From Pseudomonas mucoides (GTDB lineage: Bacteria; Pseudomonadota; Gammaproteobacteria; Pseudomonadales; Pseudomonadaceae), in the NCBI RefSeq assembly GCF_015461845.1, contig NZ_JACOPW010000002.1, positions 682,001 through 746,000 on the forward strand: DNA of 64,000 nt, in the 5' to 3' direction. Both the position numbers and the translations under genes were made by a program. Shown one piece after another: positions 32,940 to 41,003 of the stretch; the first letter of the stretch is position 1, and each line of letters begins with the position of its first letter. The notes beneath the pieces are model-generated. The model searched no databases, was not told the origin of the DNA, and saw only the letters and a list, made by a program, of their open reading frames with translations.

Positions 32940-34976
32940 ATGGGCTGGCTGAAATCGAGACGTTTGCATTACTGGCTGGGCGCAACAGCGATCGCGTTTG
33001 TGCTGTTTGCACTGCTGCGGGTGGTGTTCTTTTTCGGCTTTTCCGGTTTCGACGCCAAAGCCCTGAGCGACGACAATGCCGTTCTGGAAACTCTGGGCAT
33101 CGGCTTTCGCTTCGACTTGCGCCTGGCCATTCTGGTCATGCTGCCATTGGCGTTATTGGCCTGGATCCCTCGCTGGAACCTGATCAGTAGCCACCTCGTT
33201 CGCTGCATCGCCCGGGGGTATCTGGTCGCCGTTCTCAGCGCCATGCTGCTGATCTACATCGTCGATTTTGGCCATTACGCCTACCTCGGCGTGAGGATCA
33301 ACGCCACGGTGTTGCGCTTCATCGAGGATGCGCAAATATCCCGTGATATGGTCTGGCAAACCTACCCGGTCATCTGGATTTCATTGGGTTGGCTGGCAAC
33401 CGTCGCGTTCGTGACACTGGCGCTGATCCGTTTGGAGCGCGTCACGCTGGACCGCCCCCGCAACGTCATTCACCGGCTCTCCGCGGCGTGGGGCAGTGCG
33501 TTGATGGTCGTGCTGGTACTGCTGGGTATTTTGGGCCGTGTCGAGCACTTGAACCTTGAAAATCCGGTGCCATTGCGCTGGAGTGATGCGTTCTTCTCGG
33601 GCAATAACCAGATCGCCGCATTGGGCCTTAACCCGGTCATTTTCTTCTACGACACCGTCAAAGTCGGCCAGTCGCGCTATGACGAAGCGACAGTACGCGA
33701 ACTGTATGCGGTCATGACTAACTATCTGGGCGTTGATAAACCCGATCCACAGGCCCTTGACTTTGTCCGTCACCAGGCACCACAACCCTACAAAGTAGCG
33801 GGCTCGCGGCCACCGAACGTGGTGTTCGTGATGCTTGAGTCGCTGGGCACCAGCGCTGTCGGGGCCTATGGCAACCCGATTAATCCGACGCCCAATATCG
33901 ATCGCCTGGCCACGCAGAGCTGGTTCTTCAAGCACTTCTATGTGCCGGTGACAGGGACCGCAAAAACCGTCTGGGCCAGCATCAGCGGGGTACCTGACGT
34001 TACTCGCCAGGATACCGCGACGCGTCATCCACTGATCACCAACCAAAACACGCTGGTCAATGCCTTCACCGGCTACGAGAAGATCTACACCATTGGTGGC
34101 AACGCCGGTTGGGCCAACATGAATGCCTTGATCAAGCAAAGTATCGACGGCGTTCGCCTGTACGACGAGCGAGACTGGAAATCCCCAGTGGTGGATGTCT
34201 GGGGCATTTCGGATCTGGACCTGTTCAAAGAGACCGACCAGATCCTGCAAACGCTGCCCAAGGACAAACCGTTCTTCGCCTACGTACAAACAGCCGGCAA
34301 CCATCGCCCCTTCACGATTCCAAAGAGCAACGACGGATTCGAGGTCAAGCACCCTACTCTGGAGCAAGTCCAGGCCGCCGGTTCGCGCAGTGTCGAACAA
34401 TACAACGCCGTGCGTTTGCTGGACTTCAACATCGGACGCTTGATGGAAATTGCCAAGGCCGGCGGCTGGTACGAAAACACTATTTTCGTGCTGTTTGGCG
34501 ACCACAACACCCGCATCGCCCAGATCCCTTTCCTGCCACCGGCCTACGAGCAACTGGGTCTGGAAAGCAACGCAGTGCCGATGATCATCCACGCGCCCGC
34601 CCTGATCGGGACGCGCAAGGTCGAGGAAGCCGTCGGCCTGGTGGACTTACTGCCAACGGTGGCCGGTATGGCCGGCCTTGAATTTCGCAACAGCGGCATG
34701 GGACGTGATATTCAGCAACCTGCACCCGAAGGCGAACGCGTGGTGCCATTGGTGTTGCGCGAAGGCACGTTCCCGCTGATTGCCGGCGTGACTCAACATT
34801 ACTTGCTACAGATGGAACACGACGGCAGCTCGCCAACTCTCCATGACCTCGCCTCACCGACGCCGCTGGACAACGTCGCCGAGCAACACCCCGAAGAGTT
34901 CAAGCGATTGTCAGAGTTGACCCGCGCCATGCATGAAACCTCACGGTTGATGCTGTACCAGAACGTGCGGAAATAA
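32940..34976 (+). CDS. LTA synthase-like sulfatase/alkaline phosphatase-superfamily protein
   Basis: 678 residues: five N-terminal membrane helices (to about 210), then a periplasmic catalytic domain. Metal and nucleophile motifs: NVVFVMLESLG, the Thr nucleophile in VTGTAKTVWAS, and FGDHNTR near the end. This is the LtaS / phosphoglycerol transferase I (OpgB/MdoB) architecture. In Gram-negative bacteria such enzymes transfer phosphoglycerol or phosphoethanolamine to periplasmic glucans or surface glycans. AGGGA precedes the ATG; 32 bp after the membrane protein gene. Confidence 0.85.
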   Translation: MGWLKSRRLHYWLGATAIAFVLFALLRVVFFFGFSGFDAKALSDDNAVLETLGIGFRFDLRLAILVMLPLALLAWIPRWNLISSHLVRCIARGYLVAVLSAMLLIYIVDFGHYAYLGVRINATVLRFIEDAQISRDMVWQTYPVIWISLGWLATVAFVTLALIRLERVTLDRPRNVIHRLSAAWGSALMVVLVLLGILGRVEHLNLENPVPLRWSDAFFSGNNQIAALGLNPVIFFYDTVKVGQSRYDEATVRELYAVMTNYLGVDKPDPQALDFVRHQAPQPYKVAGSRPPNVVFVMLESLGTSAVGAYGNPINPTPNIDRLATQSWFFKHFYVPVTGTAKTVWASISGVPDVTRQDTATRHPLITNQNTLVNAFTGYEKIYTIGGNAGWANMNALIKQSIDGVRLYDERDWKSPVVDVWGISDLDLFKETDQILQTLPKDKPFFAYVQTAGNHRPFTIPKSNDGFEVKHPTLEQVQAAGSRSVEQYNAVRLLDFNIGRLMEIAKAGGWYENTIFVLFGDHNTRIAQIPFLPPAYEQLGLESNAVPMIIHAPALIGTRKVEEAVGLVDLLPTVAGMAGLEFRNSGMGRDIQQPAPEGERVVPLVLREGTFPLIAGVTQHYLLQMEHDGSSPTLHDLASPTPLDNVAEQHPEEFKRLSELTRAMHETSRLMLYQNVRK

Positions 34977-35025
34977 CGCCGGGATTTTTGCCAACCATGG
35001 GAAGGTGTGTTCTTGCTGGAGGTGC

Positions 35026-35050
35026 GGTAATCCCGGAATCCGGGATTACC
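35026..35050. repeat. Perfect 25-bp palindrome
   Basis: Arms GGTAATCCCGGA and TCCGGGATTACC around one A, 50 bp after the LTA-synthase-like stop codon. No T run. Either a hairpin at the transcript end or a protein-binding site. Confidence 0.6.
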
Positions 35051-35182
35051 CACGATGCAGGAGTTACGGGCTGACTTAACGATTCAAGAATGAATATAAA
35101 GCCCGCCCGCAGGGGTGATGCCGCGCTGCCAGGATGATTGCAATGATGTTGCGCGACAGAACTTGGCGATCTTGTAAAAGAG

Positions 35183-35467
35183 CTAGATCGTTAGCTCTTT
35201 GTTGAGGTTGCTCATCACAAATGTATAAGCGTCTGGTGATGTGAAAAAAGAGTGCCACGCATAGGGTGCTCTGAAGTAAGTGTGATTCCCCGACCGCCAG
35301 ATAACGACGACATGTCCCGCGAGACTTGCGCCGGCAGCCGCTAACTGAAACGTCCTCATAATCGCTTCTTGCGAGTGGTTAGACTGACTGCCGAATGAAG
35401 CATCCAGTGGGAAAATTATCATGTTTTGCCCACCCTGACGCACATGAGCGATGAGGTACTTTGCCAT
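35183..35467 (-). CDS. Hypothetical 94-residue protein
   Basis: Begins MAKYLIAHVRQGGQNMIIFPLD. Two copies of AAGGAG directly precede the ATG, a strong ribosome site, so it is probably real. No signal peptide or membrane helix is clear, and no family recognised. It lies alone in an AT-richer stretch. Confidence 0.6.
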   Translation of the reverse strand: MAKYLIAHVRQGGQNMIIFPLDASFGSQSNHSQEAIMRTFQLAAAGASLAGHVVVIWRSGNHTYFRAPYAWHSFFTSPDAYTFVMSNLNKELTI

Positions 35468-35637
35468 CTCCTTCTCCTTGAGATTACTACCGTTACTGTC
35501 CACCCTCGTGCATTCGAGGGCGTGGGCCCGCTAACGCTTCGAGTACGATCGCCCATTGATATAGATGATGAAAAAACATGATTCCAACAACCCGCTGAAG
35601 GCGCGTCAGAACGCCCCCCCCGAGTGACGACCCACTA

Positions 35638-35919
35638 TCAGAACCGGACATTGTATTTATTGCTGGCAACATTAAATGTCGCCATAACTCTTACAGCATT
35701 ATCACCGAAAAATTTCCGAACAACACCGTCATACACACAGAGCACAACACCTTCACCCGGCACATATGAACTACCATTATTCACCAGCGCCAAGTTGTAC
35801 ACATCATAACTATGCGCAATATCCGGCATGAGCTTATCGCAAATAGCAAAATGATCAGGCTCGCCAGCAATTACCATGACAGGGGAAAGCAGGGCCAGCA
35901 GAAAGAGTAACTTTTTCAC
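35638..35919 (-). CDS. Hypothetical exported protein, 93 residues
   Basis: GTG start (MKKLLFLLALLSPVMVIAG) with a classic signal peptide cut before EPDHF. The mature part has two cysteines (about 27 and 61) that could form a disulfide. AAAGG precedes the GTG. AT-rich relative to the neighbours, suggesting acquisition. Function unknown. Confidence 0.6.
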   Translation of the reverse strand: MKKLLFLLALLSPVMVIAGEPDHFAICDKLMPDIAHSYDVYNLALVNNGSSYVPGEGVVLCVYDGVVRKFFGDNAVRVMATFNVASNKYNVRF

Positions 35920-36179
35920 TTTTGCTTCGCCTTTAGTGTATTAACTACCAATGGCGCCGGATGGTAATTTGAGCCTGATTAGCTGTCAATATGCGATATC
36001 TGCTAGCTTTTTTGCGGCATCAGGTTTCATCAAATACAAATTCTGATTGTTTGAACACTGGGAAATCAATAATTAATCCGACATACCAACTAGGTTAATA
36101 CCGACTTTTTAATCGTCAGAATCATTGAAGCCTCTTAACGACACAGGGGAATAAATGGCTGTCCCTCATACAATTAAGC

Positions 36180-36419
36180 CTATTCGCTCTGACTGCCAGT
36201 CCAGGTGTCCGCTACATCATCTGTCGGCTTGTCAGTAGTGATGAGCTTCTCGATGCCCCAGTCACCAGGCACATGCCAATCCTCGCCGAAAAGTTCGGCC
36301 GGGTGCATCGTTCGGTCGGAACCATTTCCACAGGCCAAGGACTTCGCCGGACAATAACGGTCGCACCCCCAACAGATCCGTTCGGGGTGCTTGGGGTTGA
36401 TGGGGAAGTTCTTGGCCAT
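36180..36419 (-). CDS. DUF3079 cysteine-rich small protein
   Basis: 79 residues. Begins MAKNFPINPKHPERICWGCDRYCPAKSLACGNG, matching DUF3079; the four cysteines (CxxC, C, C) look like a metal or iron-sulfur site. GGAG precedes the ATG. It is divergent from the gene at 36577, and a perfect Anr-type box lies in the shared 157-bp gap. Confidence 0.82.
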   Translation of the reverse strand: MAKNFPINPKHPERICWGCDRYCPAKSLACGNGSDRTMHPAELFGEDWHVPGDWGIEKLITTDKPTDDVADTWTGSQSE

Positions 36420-36479
36420 GCCGATCTCCGTTCATTGGGAGGCTTTATTCCAACCTACAGACGTTACGCAAAGCCAGCC

Positions 36480-36493
36480 TTGATACACATCAA
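36480..36493. promoter_or_regulatory. Perfect Anr/FNR-type box between divergent small genes
   Basis: TTGAT-ACAC-ATCAA. The centre is 67 bp from the DUF3079 start and 90 bp from the start at 36577. Assuming -41.5 spacing, both genes could be activated (starts near 36445 and 36528). Confidence 0.65.
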
Positions 36494-36576
36494 GAATCGA
36501 CATCGGGTGACTGCGCTCACCTCCTTCGCAATCCCGGGGCTAAGCTAATGCTTTAATAGAATTGGAGACGTCTCTC

Positions 36577-36915
36577 ATGCTCAATAAAAATCCTTTCCCA
36601 AGCGGCCTATCAACTTGGGACGATCAAGATGCCGCAACATCTCTCGATGACAAAGCGTTTACCGCTCCGCCCGCCTTGACCAACGCCGAACTGGTTCATC
36701 TGCGTGTCCGAGTGATTGCCCTGGAAAACCTGGTCATCGCCCTGCTGGCCGATGGATCGGAACACCAACTCGCCGTCGCGCGGGAGATGGCCACCTACAT
36801 TTCCCCCAGACCCGGTTTTACCCAGCATCCGCTGACCATTCACGCAGCCGAACAGATGACCCACAGCGTCGAGCGCGCCCAGCGATTTCGCCAGCGTGAT
36901 GAGCCGTCGATTTAA
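36577..36915 (+). CDS. Hypothetical 112-residue soluble protein
   Basis: Begins MLNKNPFPSGLSTWDDQD; a helical central part (ELVHLRVRVIALENLVIALLADG) may be a coiled coil, followed by a polar tail. GGAG 9 bases before the ATG. No family recognised. Probably under the Anr-type box at 36480-36493. Confidence 0.65.
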   Translation: MLNKNPFPSGLSTWDDQDAATSLDDKAFTAPPALTNAELVHLRVRVIALENLVIALLADGSEHQLAVAREMATYISPRPGFTQHPLTIHAAEQMTHSVERAQRFRQRDEPSI

Positions 36916-36927
36916 TTGCTCGAAACT

Positions 36928-36946
36928 TGATAGTAATCATTATTGT
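36928..36946 (+). promoter_or_regulatory. Fur box before the ftr operon
   Basis: TGATAGTAATCATTATTGT resembles the consensus GATAATGATAATCATTATC in its palindromic core (TAATCATTA). It lies about 60 bp before ftrA, whose operon takes up iron. Confidence 0.7.
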
Positions 36947-37002
36947 TCGCAGCAAAGCTTCCTAGACTCCGGCTCCTACTCGCCAATGCCCAGGAAGACA
37001 TC

Positions 37003-37533
37003 ATGCGCATCCCCTGTTCGCTGTCGCTTGCCCTGCTTATGCTTACACCGCTGGCTCATGCCAAGGAATACCCAATCGGTGAACCACAGTCGTGCCCCGG
37101 GTTGGAAGTCGGGGCGGTGTACTTGCAGCCGATCGAGATGGAGCCTGCCGGGATGATGCGGGCCACCGCAGATTCCGATGTGCATCTGGAAGCCGACATT
37201 CGCGCCATGGCGGACAATCGACAGGGCTTTCAGGAAGGTAGTTTTGTGCCCTACCTCAACGTTTCTTTCAGCCTGAAAAAACACAGCAGCGAGCCCGAGA
37301 TCAAAGGCGATTTCCACGCCATGGTGGCCAACGACGGGCCGCACTATGGCGACAATGTAAAGCTGCTTGGCCCCGGTAAATATCAGCTGACGTTCACCAT
37401 TCTGCCACCCGGCGGGCATGGCTCCCTCGGGCGCCACACCGATAAAGAAACCGGTGTCGCCCCCTGGTTCGAACGCTGCGAACTGCACTACGAATTCATC
37501 TACGCCGGCATCGGCAAAAAAGGCGGCTATTGA
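37003..37533 (+). CDS. ftrA: Periplasmic iron-binding P19/Tp34-family protein, FtrA-like
   Basis: 176 residues with a signal peptide (cut after AHA). The mature sequence carries the P19/Tp34 metal site pattern: Met and Glu in QPIEMEP and GMMRATADSDVHLEADI, and His residues later (FHAMVANDGPHYG). First gene of a four-gene ferrous iron system (P19 - cupredoxin - FTR1 - ferredoxin), the same composition as FtrABCD of Bordetella and Brucella. AGGAAG precedes the ATG, and a Fur box lies upstream. Confidence 0.85.
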   Translation: MRIPCSLSLALLMLTPLAHAKEYPIGEPQSCPGLEVGAVYLQPIEMEPAGMMRATADSDVHLEADIRAMADNRQGFQEGSFVPYLNVSFSLKKHSSEPEIKGDFHAMVANDGPHYGDNVKLLGPGKYQLTFTILPPGGHGSLGRHTDKETGVAPWFERCELHYEFIYAGIGKKGGY

Positions 37534-37866
37534 ATGAAGCGCCTGCACATTGCCTGGCTGACCCTCGCCGGAGCCGTCGTGCCATTGACCGTTTATGCCC
37601 AGTTACCCAGTTACGAGCTGAGCCTTCGCGATGGCCACTTCACGCTGGCCTTGCTGGAGGTGCCGGCCGGACAGCCCTTCAAGATTGTTCTGAAGAACGT
37701 CGGCCAAGGTCCGGCCGAGTTCGAGAGCACGCCGTTGCGGGTTGAAAAAGTCCTGTCGCCGGGCGTGACCACCTTCGTGGTGATTCACCCCCTGAGGCCC
37801 GGTCACTACCCCTTTTTCGACGAGTTCAATCCGCAATTGCCCGAGGGCGGCATCCTCGCGAAATAA
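37534..37866 (+). CDS. ftrB: Periplasmic cupredoxin-domain protein, FtrB-like
   Basis: 110 residues, signal peptide to about YAQ, then a cupredoxin fold (VPAGQPFKIVLKNVGQGPAEFES, PLRPGHYPFFDEFNP). The start abuts the ftrA stop (TGAATG). In FtrABCD systems this protein is proposed to oxidise or hand over Fe(II) to the permease. Confidence 0.82.
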   Translation: MKRLHIAWLTLAGAVVPLTVYAQLPSYELSLRDGHFTLALLEVPAGQPFKIVLKNVGQGPAEFESTPLRVEKVLSPGVTTFVVIHPLRPGHYPFFDEFNPQLPEGGILAK

Positions 37867-37888
37867 CCTGTTGGCGCACGGAGCTTTC

Positions 37889-38743
37889 ATGAATCAATCA
37901 ATGTTCATCGTCTGGCGCGAAAGCGTCGAGGCGCTGCTGGTGATCAGCATTCTCCAGGCCTGGGCCAGCCAGCAAGGCCAACGTCATCGGCTGGTCAAAT
38001 ACCTGTGGGCGGGTGTGGTGCTGGGGTTGATGCTCTCGGGTCTGCTGGCAGTGTTGATTCTGTTTGCCGGCGAGGCCATGAGCGGGTCGGCCAGTGAATG
38101 GTTCCAGGCCGCACTCGCGCTGGCTGCCAGCCTGTTGATCGTGCAGATGGTGGGTTGGATGCACCGTCACGGGCGCACCCTCAACCACGATTTGCGACGA
38201 CACGCCGATAGCCACCTGGCCCGGCAAGGTGGCGCAGGTCTGTTACTGCTGGCCATGCTCGCGATCTGCCGCGAAGGCAGCGAAACGGTGGTCTTTCTCT
38301 ATGGCGCTGGGGCTCGGCTGCGAGGTCCGCAACTCGGTTTTTTTGCCGTCGCCGGCATTTTGGGACTGGTGCTGTCGGTGCTGACCATTACGCAGCTGCA
38401 CTGCAGTCGCCGATTCATTTCATGGCAACGGTTCTTTGCCCTCAGCGAAGTCATCTTGCTCATGCTCGGTGCGGCGTTGCTGGTCAGCGGCACTGAGCGA
38501 ATCGGCGGCCAACTGCTCGCCCTGGATTTGCCAGACGTGGTTTACAGCCTCGTTGGCGAAGCGCTGTGGGACAGCAGCACGTTGCTGAGCGACAGCCATG
38601 GATTGGGTGGCTTTCTTGCAGGTTTCGCCGGTTATCGGGCAAGTCCCAGTGGCCTGACCGTGTTGGCATGGATCGGTTATTGGCTGGCCGTCGGCGGCTG
38701 GCTACGGCAACGCACTGCGGAAAACCTGCCATGCCCGACCTGA
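37889..38743 (+). CDS. ftrC: FTR1-family high-affinity iron permease, FtrC-like
   Basis: 284 residues, seven membrane helices. Two REXXE iron motifs are present: RESVE in the first helix and REGSE in the fourth (CREGSETVVFLYG). GGAG precedes ATG 37889. The 3' end overlaps the ftrD start by 13 bp. Confidence 0.9.
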   Translation: MNQSMFIVWRESVEALLVISILQAWASQQGQRHRLVKYLWAGVVLGLMLSGLLAVLILFAGEAMSGSASEWFQAALALAASLLIVQMVGWMHRHGRTLNHDLRRHADSHLARQGGAGLLLLAMLAICREGSETVVFLYGAGARLRGPQLGFFAVAGILGLVLSVLTITQLHCSRRFISWQRFFALSEVILLMLGAALLVSGTERIGGQLLALDLPDVVYSLVGEALWDSSTLLSDSHGLGGFLAGFAGYRASPSGLTVLAWIGYWLAVGGWLRQRTAENLPCPT

Positions 38744-40110
38744 GCCGGCACAATCGATGGCTCCAGCGTCTGGGTGATGGAATGCGTCGCCACGCACCTG
38801 TCATCCGTGGGGTGCAGTGGGCTGTTGTCGCGTTTTACGCAGTGCTGTTGGCGACCCCGGCGTTGTTGCCGCTGCCGGACAGCCAGGCACGGATACTCGA
38901 CAACCTGACCTTGCTCGCGCAGTTTCTATTCTGGGGGATCTGGTGGCCGTTCGTGCTGCTGTCGATGGTGTTCTTCGGCCGACTCTGGTGTGGCGTTCTG
39001 TGCCCGGAAGGTTCGCTCAGCGAATGGGCCAGCCATTACGGTAAAGGCCTGGGTGTGCCGCGCTGGTTGCGCTGGGGCGGCTGGCCAACATTGGCGTTCT
39101 GCCTGACGACCCTCTACGGCCAATTGATCAGCGTCTATGACTACGCCCAGGCCGCGCTGTTGATTCTTGGCGGCTCGACTGTGGCAGCGGTCATCGTCGG
39201 CTTGCTGTTCGCCCGGGGCAAACGGGTCTGGTGCCGTTATCTGTGTCCGGTCAGCGGCGTCTTCGCCCTGCTCGCCCGGCTGGCCCCTGTGCACTTTCAG
39301 GTCGATGAACAACGCTGGATTGAAAATTCCGCACCGCGCCTGCCGCCACCCAATTGCGCGCCCCTGCTTGATATCCGCCGCCTGCAAGGCGCCAGTGATT
39401 GCCACGCCTGCGGACGCTGCAGCGGGCAACGCGGTGCCGTGCAACTGATCGCCCGCTCCAGCAATCAGGAGATTCTTCACGTGACAGCGCAAACCCTGTC
39501 CCCCTGGGACGCCCGCTTGCTGCTGTTTGGCGTGATCGGCTTGGCCATGGGTGCGTTTCAGTGGACGGTCAGCCCAGGGTTTGTCGCCCTCAAACAATAC
39601 CTGGCCCAGTGGCTGGTCGAACACGATCAGCTCTGGGCTCTGCAGGACAACGCTCCCTGGTGGCTGCTGACCCATTACCCGCAGCTCAACGACAGCTTCA
39701 GCTGGCTCGACGGTTTCAGCATCGTCGCTTACCTGAGTTTGAGTTCGCTGGCTCTTGGCACCGGGTTGATGATCCTACTGCGCCTGACCGCCCGTCTGGC
39801 GCAGGATCGCGCGCTGTATTTGCCCCTGGCACTGACACTGACGCCCCTGGGTGGTGCAGGATTGTTTCTCGGACTGTCGGCGACAACGGTGAAACTGCTG
39901 CGCTATGAAGGTTTGCTGCTGGAGTGGGTGCAACCGGCCCGGGCCGCTTTGCTAATAGCTGCGATGGCTTGGAGCCTGCTGCTGGGTTGGAAACGGCTGG
40001 ACCGCGAAGGTCTTTCCCTGGCGCGGTCCGCGTCTGGCAGTCTGTGCCTGTCACTGGCCATCGGCATGGTGGGATGTGGCTGGTGGTTGCAATTCTGGGG
40101 CTGGGCCTAA
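38731..40110 (+). CDS. ftrD: Membrane polyferredoxin (NapH/NosR-like), FtrD-like
   Basis: 459 residues, about ten membrane helices, with cysteine clusters WCGVLCPEGS and WCRYLCPVSG (CxxxCP, as in NapH/NosR/CcoG) and CHACGRC on a loop. It belongs to the ftr operon by the 13-bp overlap and would pass electrons to or from the iron permease system. Ends 2 bp from the convergent nrdG. Confidence 0.85.
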   Translation: MPDLSRHNRWLQRLGDGMRRHAPVIRGVQWAVVAFYAVLLATPALLPLPDSQARILDNLTLLAQFLFWGIWWPFVLLSMVFFGRLWCGVLCPEGSLSEWASHYGKGLGVPRWLRWGGWPTLAFCLTTLYGQLISVYDYAQAALLILGGSTVAAVIVGLLFARGKRVWCRYLCPVSGVFALLARLAPVHFQVDEQRWIENSAPRLPPPNCAPLLDIRRLQGASDCHACGRCSGQRGAVQLIARSSNQEILHVTAQTLSPWDARLLLFGVIGLAMGAFQWTVSPGFVALKQYLAQWLVEHDQLWALQDNAPWWLLTHYPQLNDSFSWLDGFSIVAYLSLSSLALGTGLMILLRLTARLAQDRALYLPLALTLTPLGGAGLFLGLSATTVKLLRYEGLLLEWVQPARAALLIAAMAWSLLLGWKRLDREGLSLARSASGSLCLSLAIGMVGCGWWLQFWGWA

Positions 40111-40111
40111 G

Positions 40112-40807
40112 TTATCCCCGCAACACAAACGCCGGAAACAACTCGCGCATGGCCTCCCACAACTCTGGCAGCAGCTCTTGTGCCGAAACGCTCGCCAGCA
40201 ACGGGTCGAACATCCGCTCGGTGCGAACCAGTTGCACGGCGAAACGCTTGACGCCGAGTTCGCTCAAACGCTGCGCGAGGACCAGTAACCGCGCCGGCTC
40301 GAACAGATGCCAGTGCACGGTGGTACGACATTCATAATCGACACCACTGGCCAGCAGATGATCAAGACTGCGCCAATTGGCGGTTCCGCTGCCTTCGACC
40401 CGGGTGATCGCCTGGCAATCCTCGGGCAGCGCCTTCACATCGAAGCCGACCCAATCAGCGCCAGGCAATGCCTTGGCGAACGCAGCCGGCTTGATACCGG
40501 CACTGTGCAAACCAATGCGAAACCCCATCGCCCGCACCTCGTCCATGGCGCCGAGCAAGCCGTCCTGCAGGGTCGGCTCACCGCCGCTGAACACCACGGC
40601 ATCGAGCAGGTCCTGACGCCGTTGCAGAAACGCCAGCACCCGCCGCCAATCCACTTCGTCTGTGCCACGAGGCGGGATCAACTGCGGGTTATGGCAGTAA
40701 CGACAACGCCAGGCGCACCCCTGGCAAAACAGCACGCAGGCGAGCTGTCCCGGATAGTCGATAGTGGTCAGGGGCACCATGCCCCCGACCCGGAGCGTTC
40801 GACTCAT
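40112..40807 (-). CDS. nrdG: Anaerobic ribonucleotide reductase activase (radical SAM)
   Basis: 231 residues. The radical-SAM cluster motif is CAWRCRYC preceded by FCQGC, and SGGEPTLQ is the SAM-binding loop. It makes the glycyl radical on NrdD under anoxia. The start overlaps the small glycyl-radical ORF (ATGA). Confidence 0.9.
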   Translation of the reverse strand: MSRTLRVGGMVPLTTIDYPGQLACVLFCQGCAWRCRYCHNPQLIPPRGTDEVDWRRVLAFLQRRQDLLDAVVFSGGEPTLQDGLLGAMDEVRAMGFRIGLHSAGIKPAAFAKALPGADWVGFDVKALPEDCQAITRVEGSGTANWRSLDHLLASGVDYECRTTVHWHLFEPARLLVLAQRLSELGVKRFAVQLVRTERMFDPLLASVSAQELLPELWEAMRELFPAFVLRG

Positions 40808-40971
40808 TGGCGCCCGGCCAGCGCCGCGCTTTCAGTGAAGTGCACCCGCTCACGGTGCTCCGACTGTTTACCCGGATTGAACGCCGACACAGGACGGTGA
40901 TAGCCCATCACCCGGGTCCAGACTTCGCAGCGTTGACGTTGAGCCTGGGGCAGTGTTTGCGATGCAGTCAT
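40804..40971 (-). CDS. Separate glycyl-radical domain of class III ribonucleotide reductase
   Basis: 55 residues. RCEVWTRVMGYHRPVSAFNPGKQ matches the C-terminal end of NrdD proteins; RVMGY corresponds to the RVxGY glycyl-radical loop, with Gly23 as the radical site. The preceding nrdD frame stops before any such motif. An AAGGAG ribosome site 7 bases before the ATG and the overlap with nrdG show this is a distinct translated gene, not a random frameshift tail. It would act like a spare glycyl-radical subunit docking to NrdD. Whether this split is usual in Pseudomonas I cannot check here. Confidence 0.75.
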   Translation of the reverse strand: MTASQTLPQAQRQRCEVWTRVMGYHRPVSAFNPGKQSEHRERVHFTESAALAGRQ

Positions 40972-41003
40972 GGTGAAGCTCCTTGCGGTTGAGTGGATCG
41001 AAA

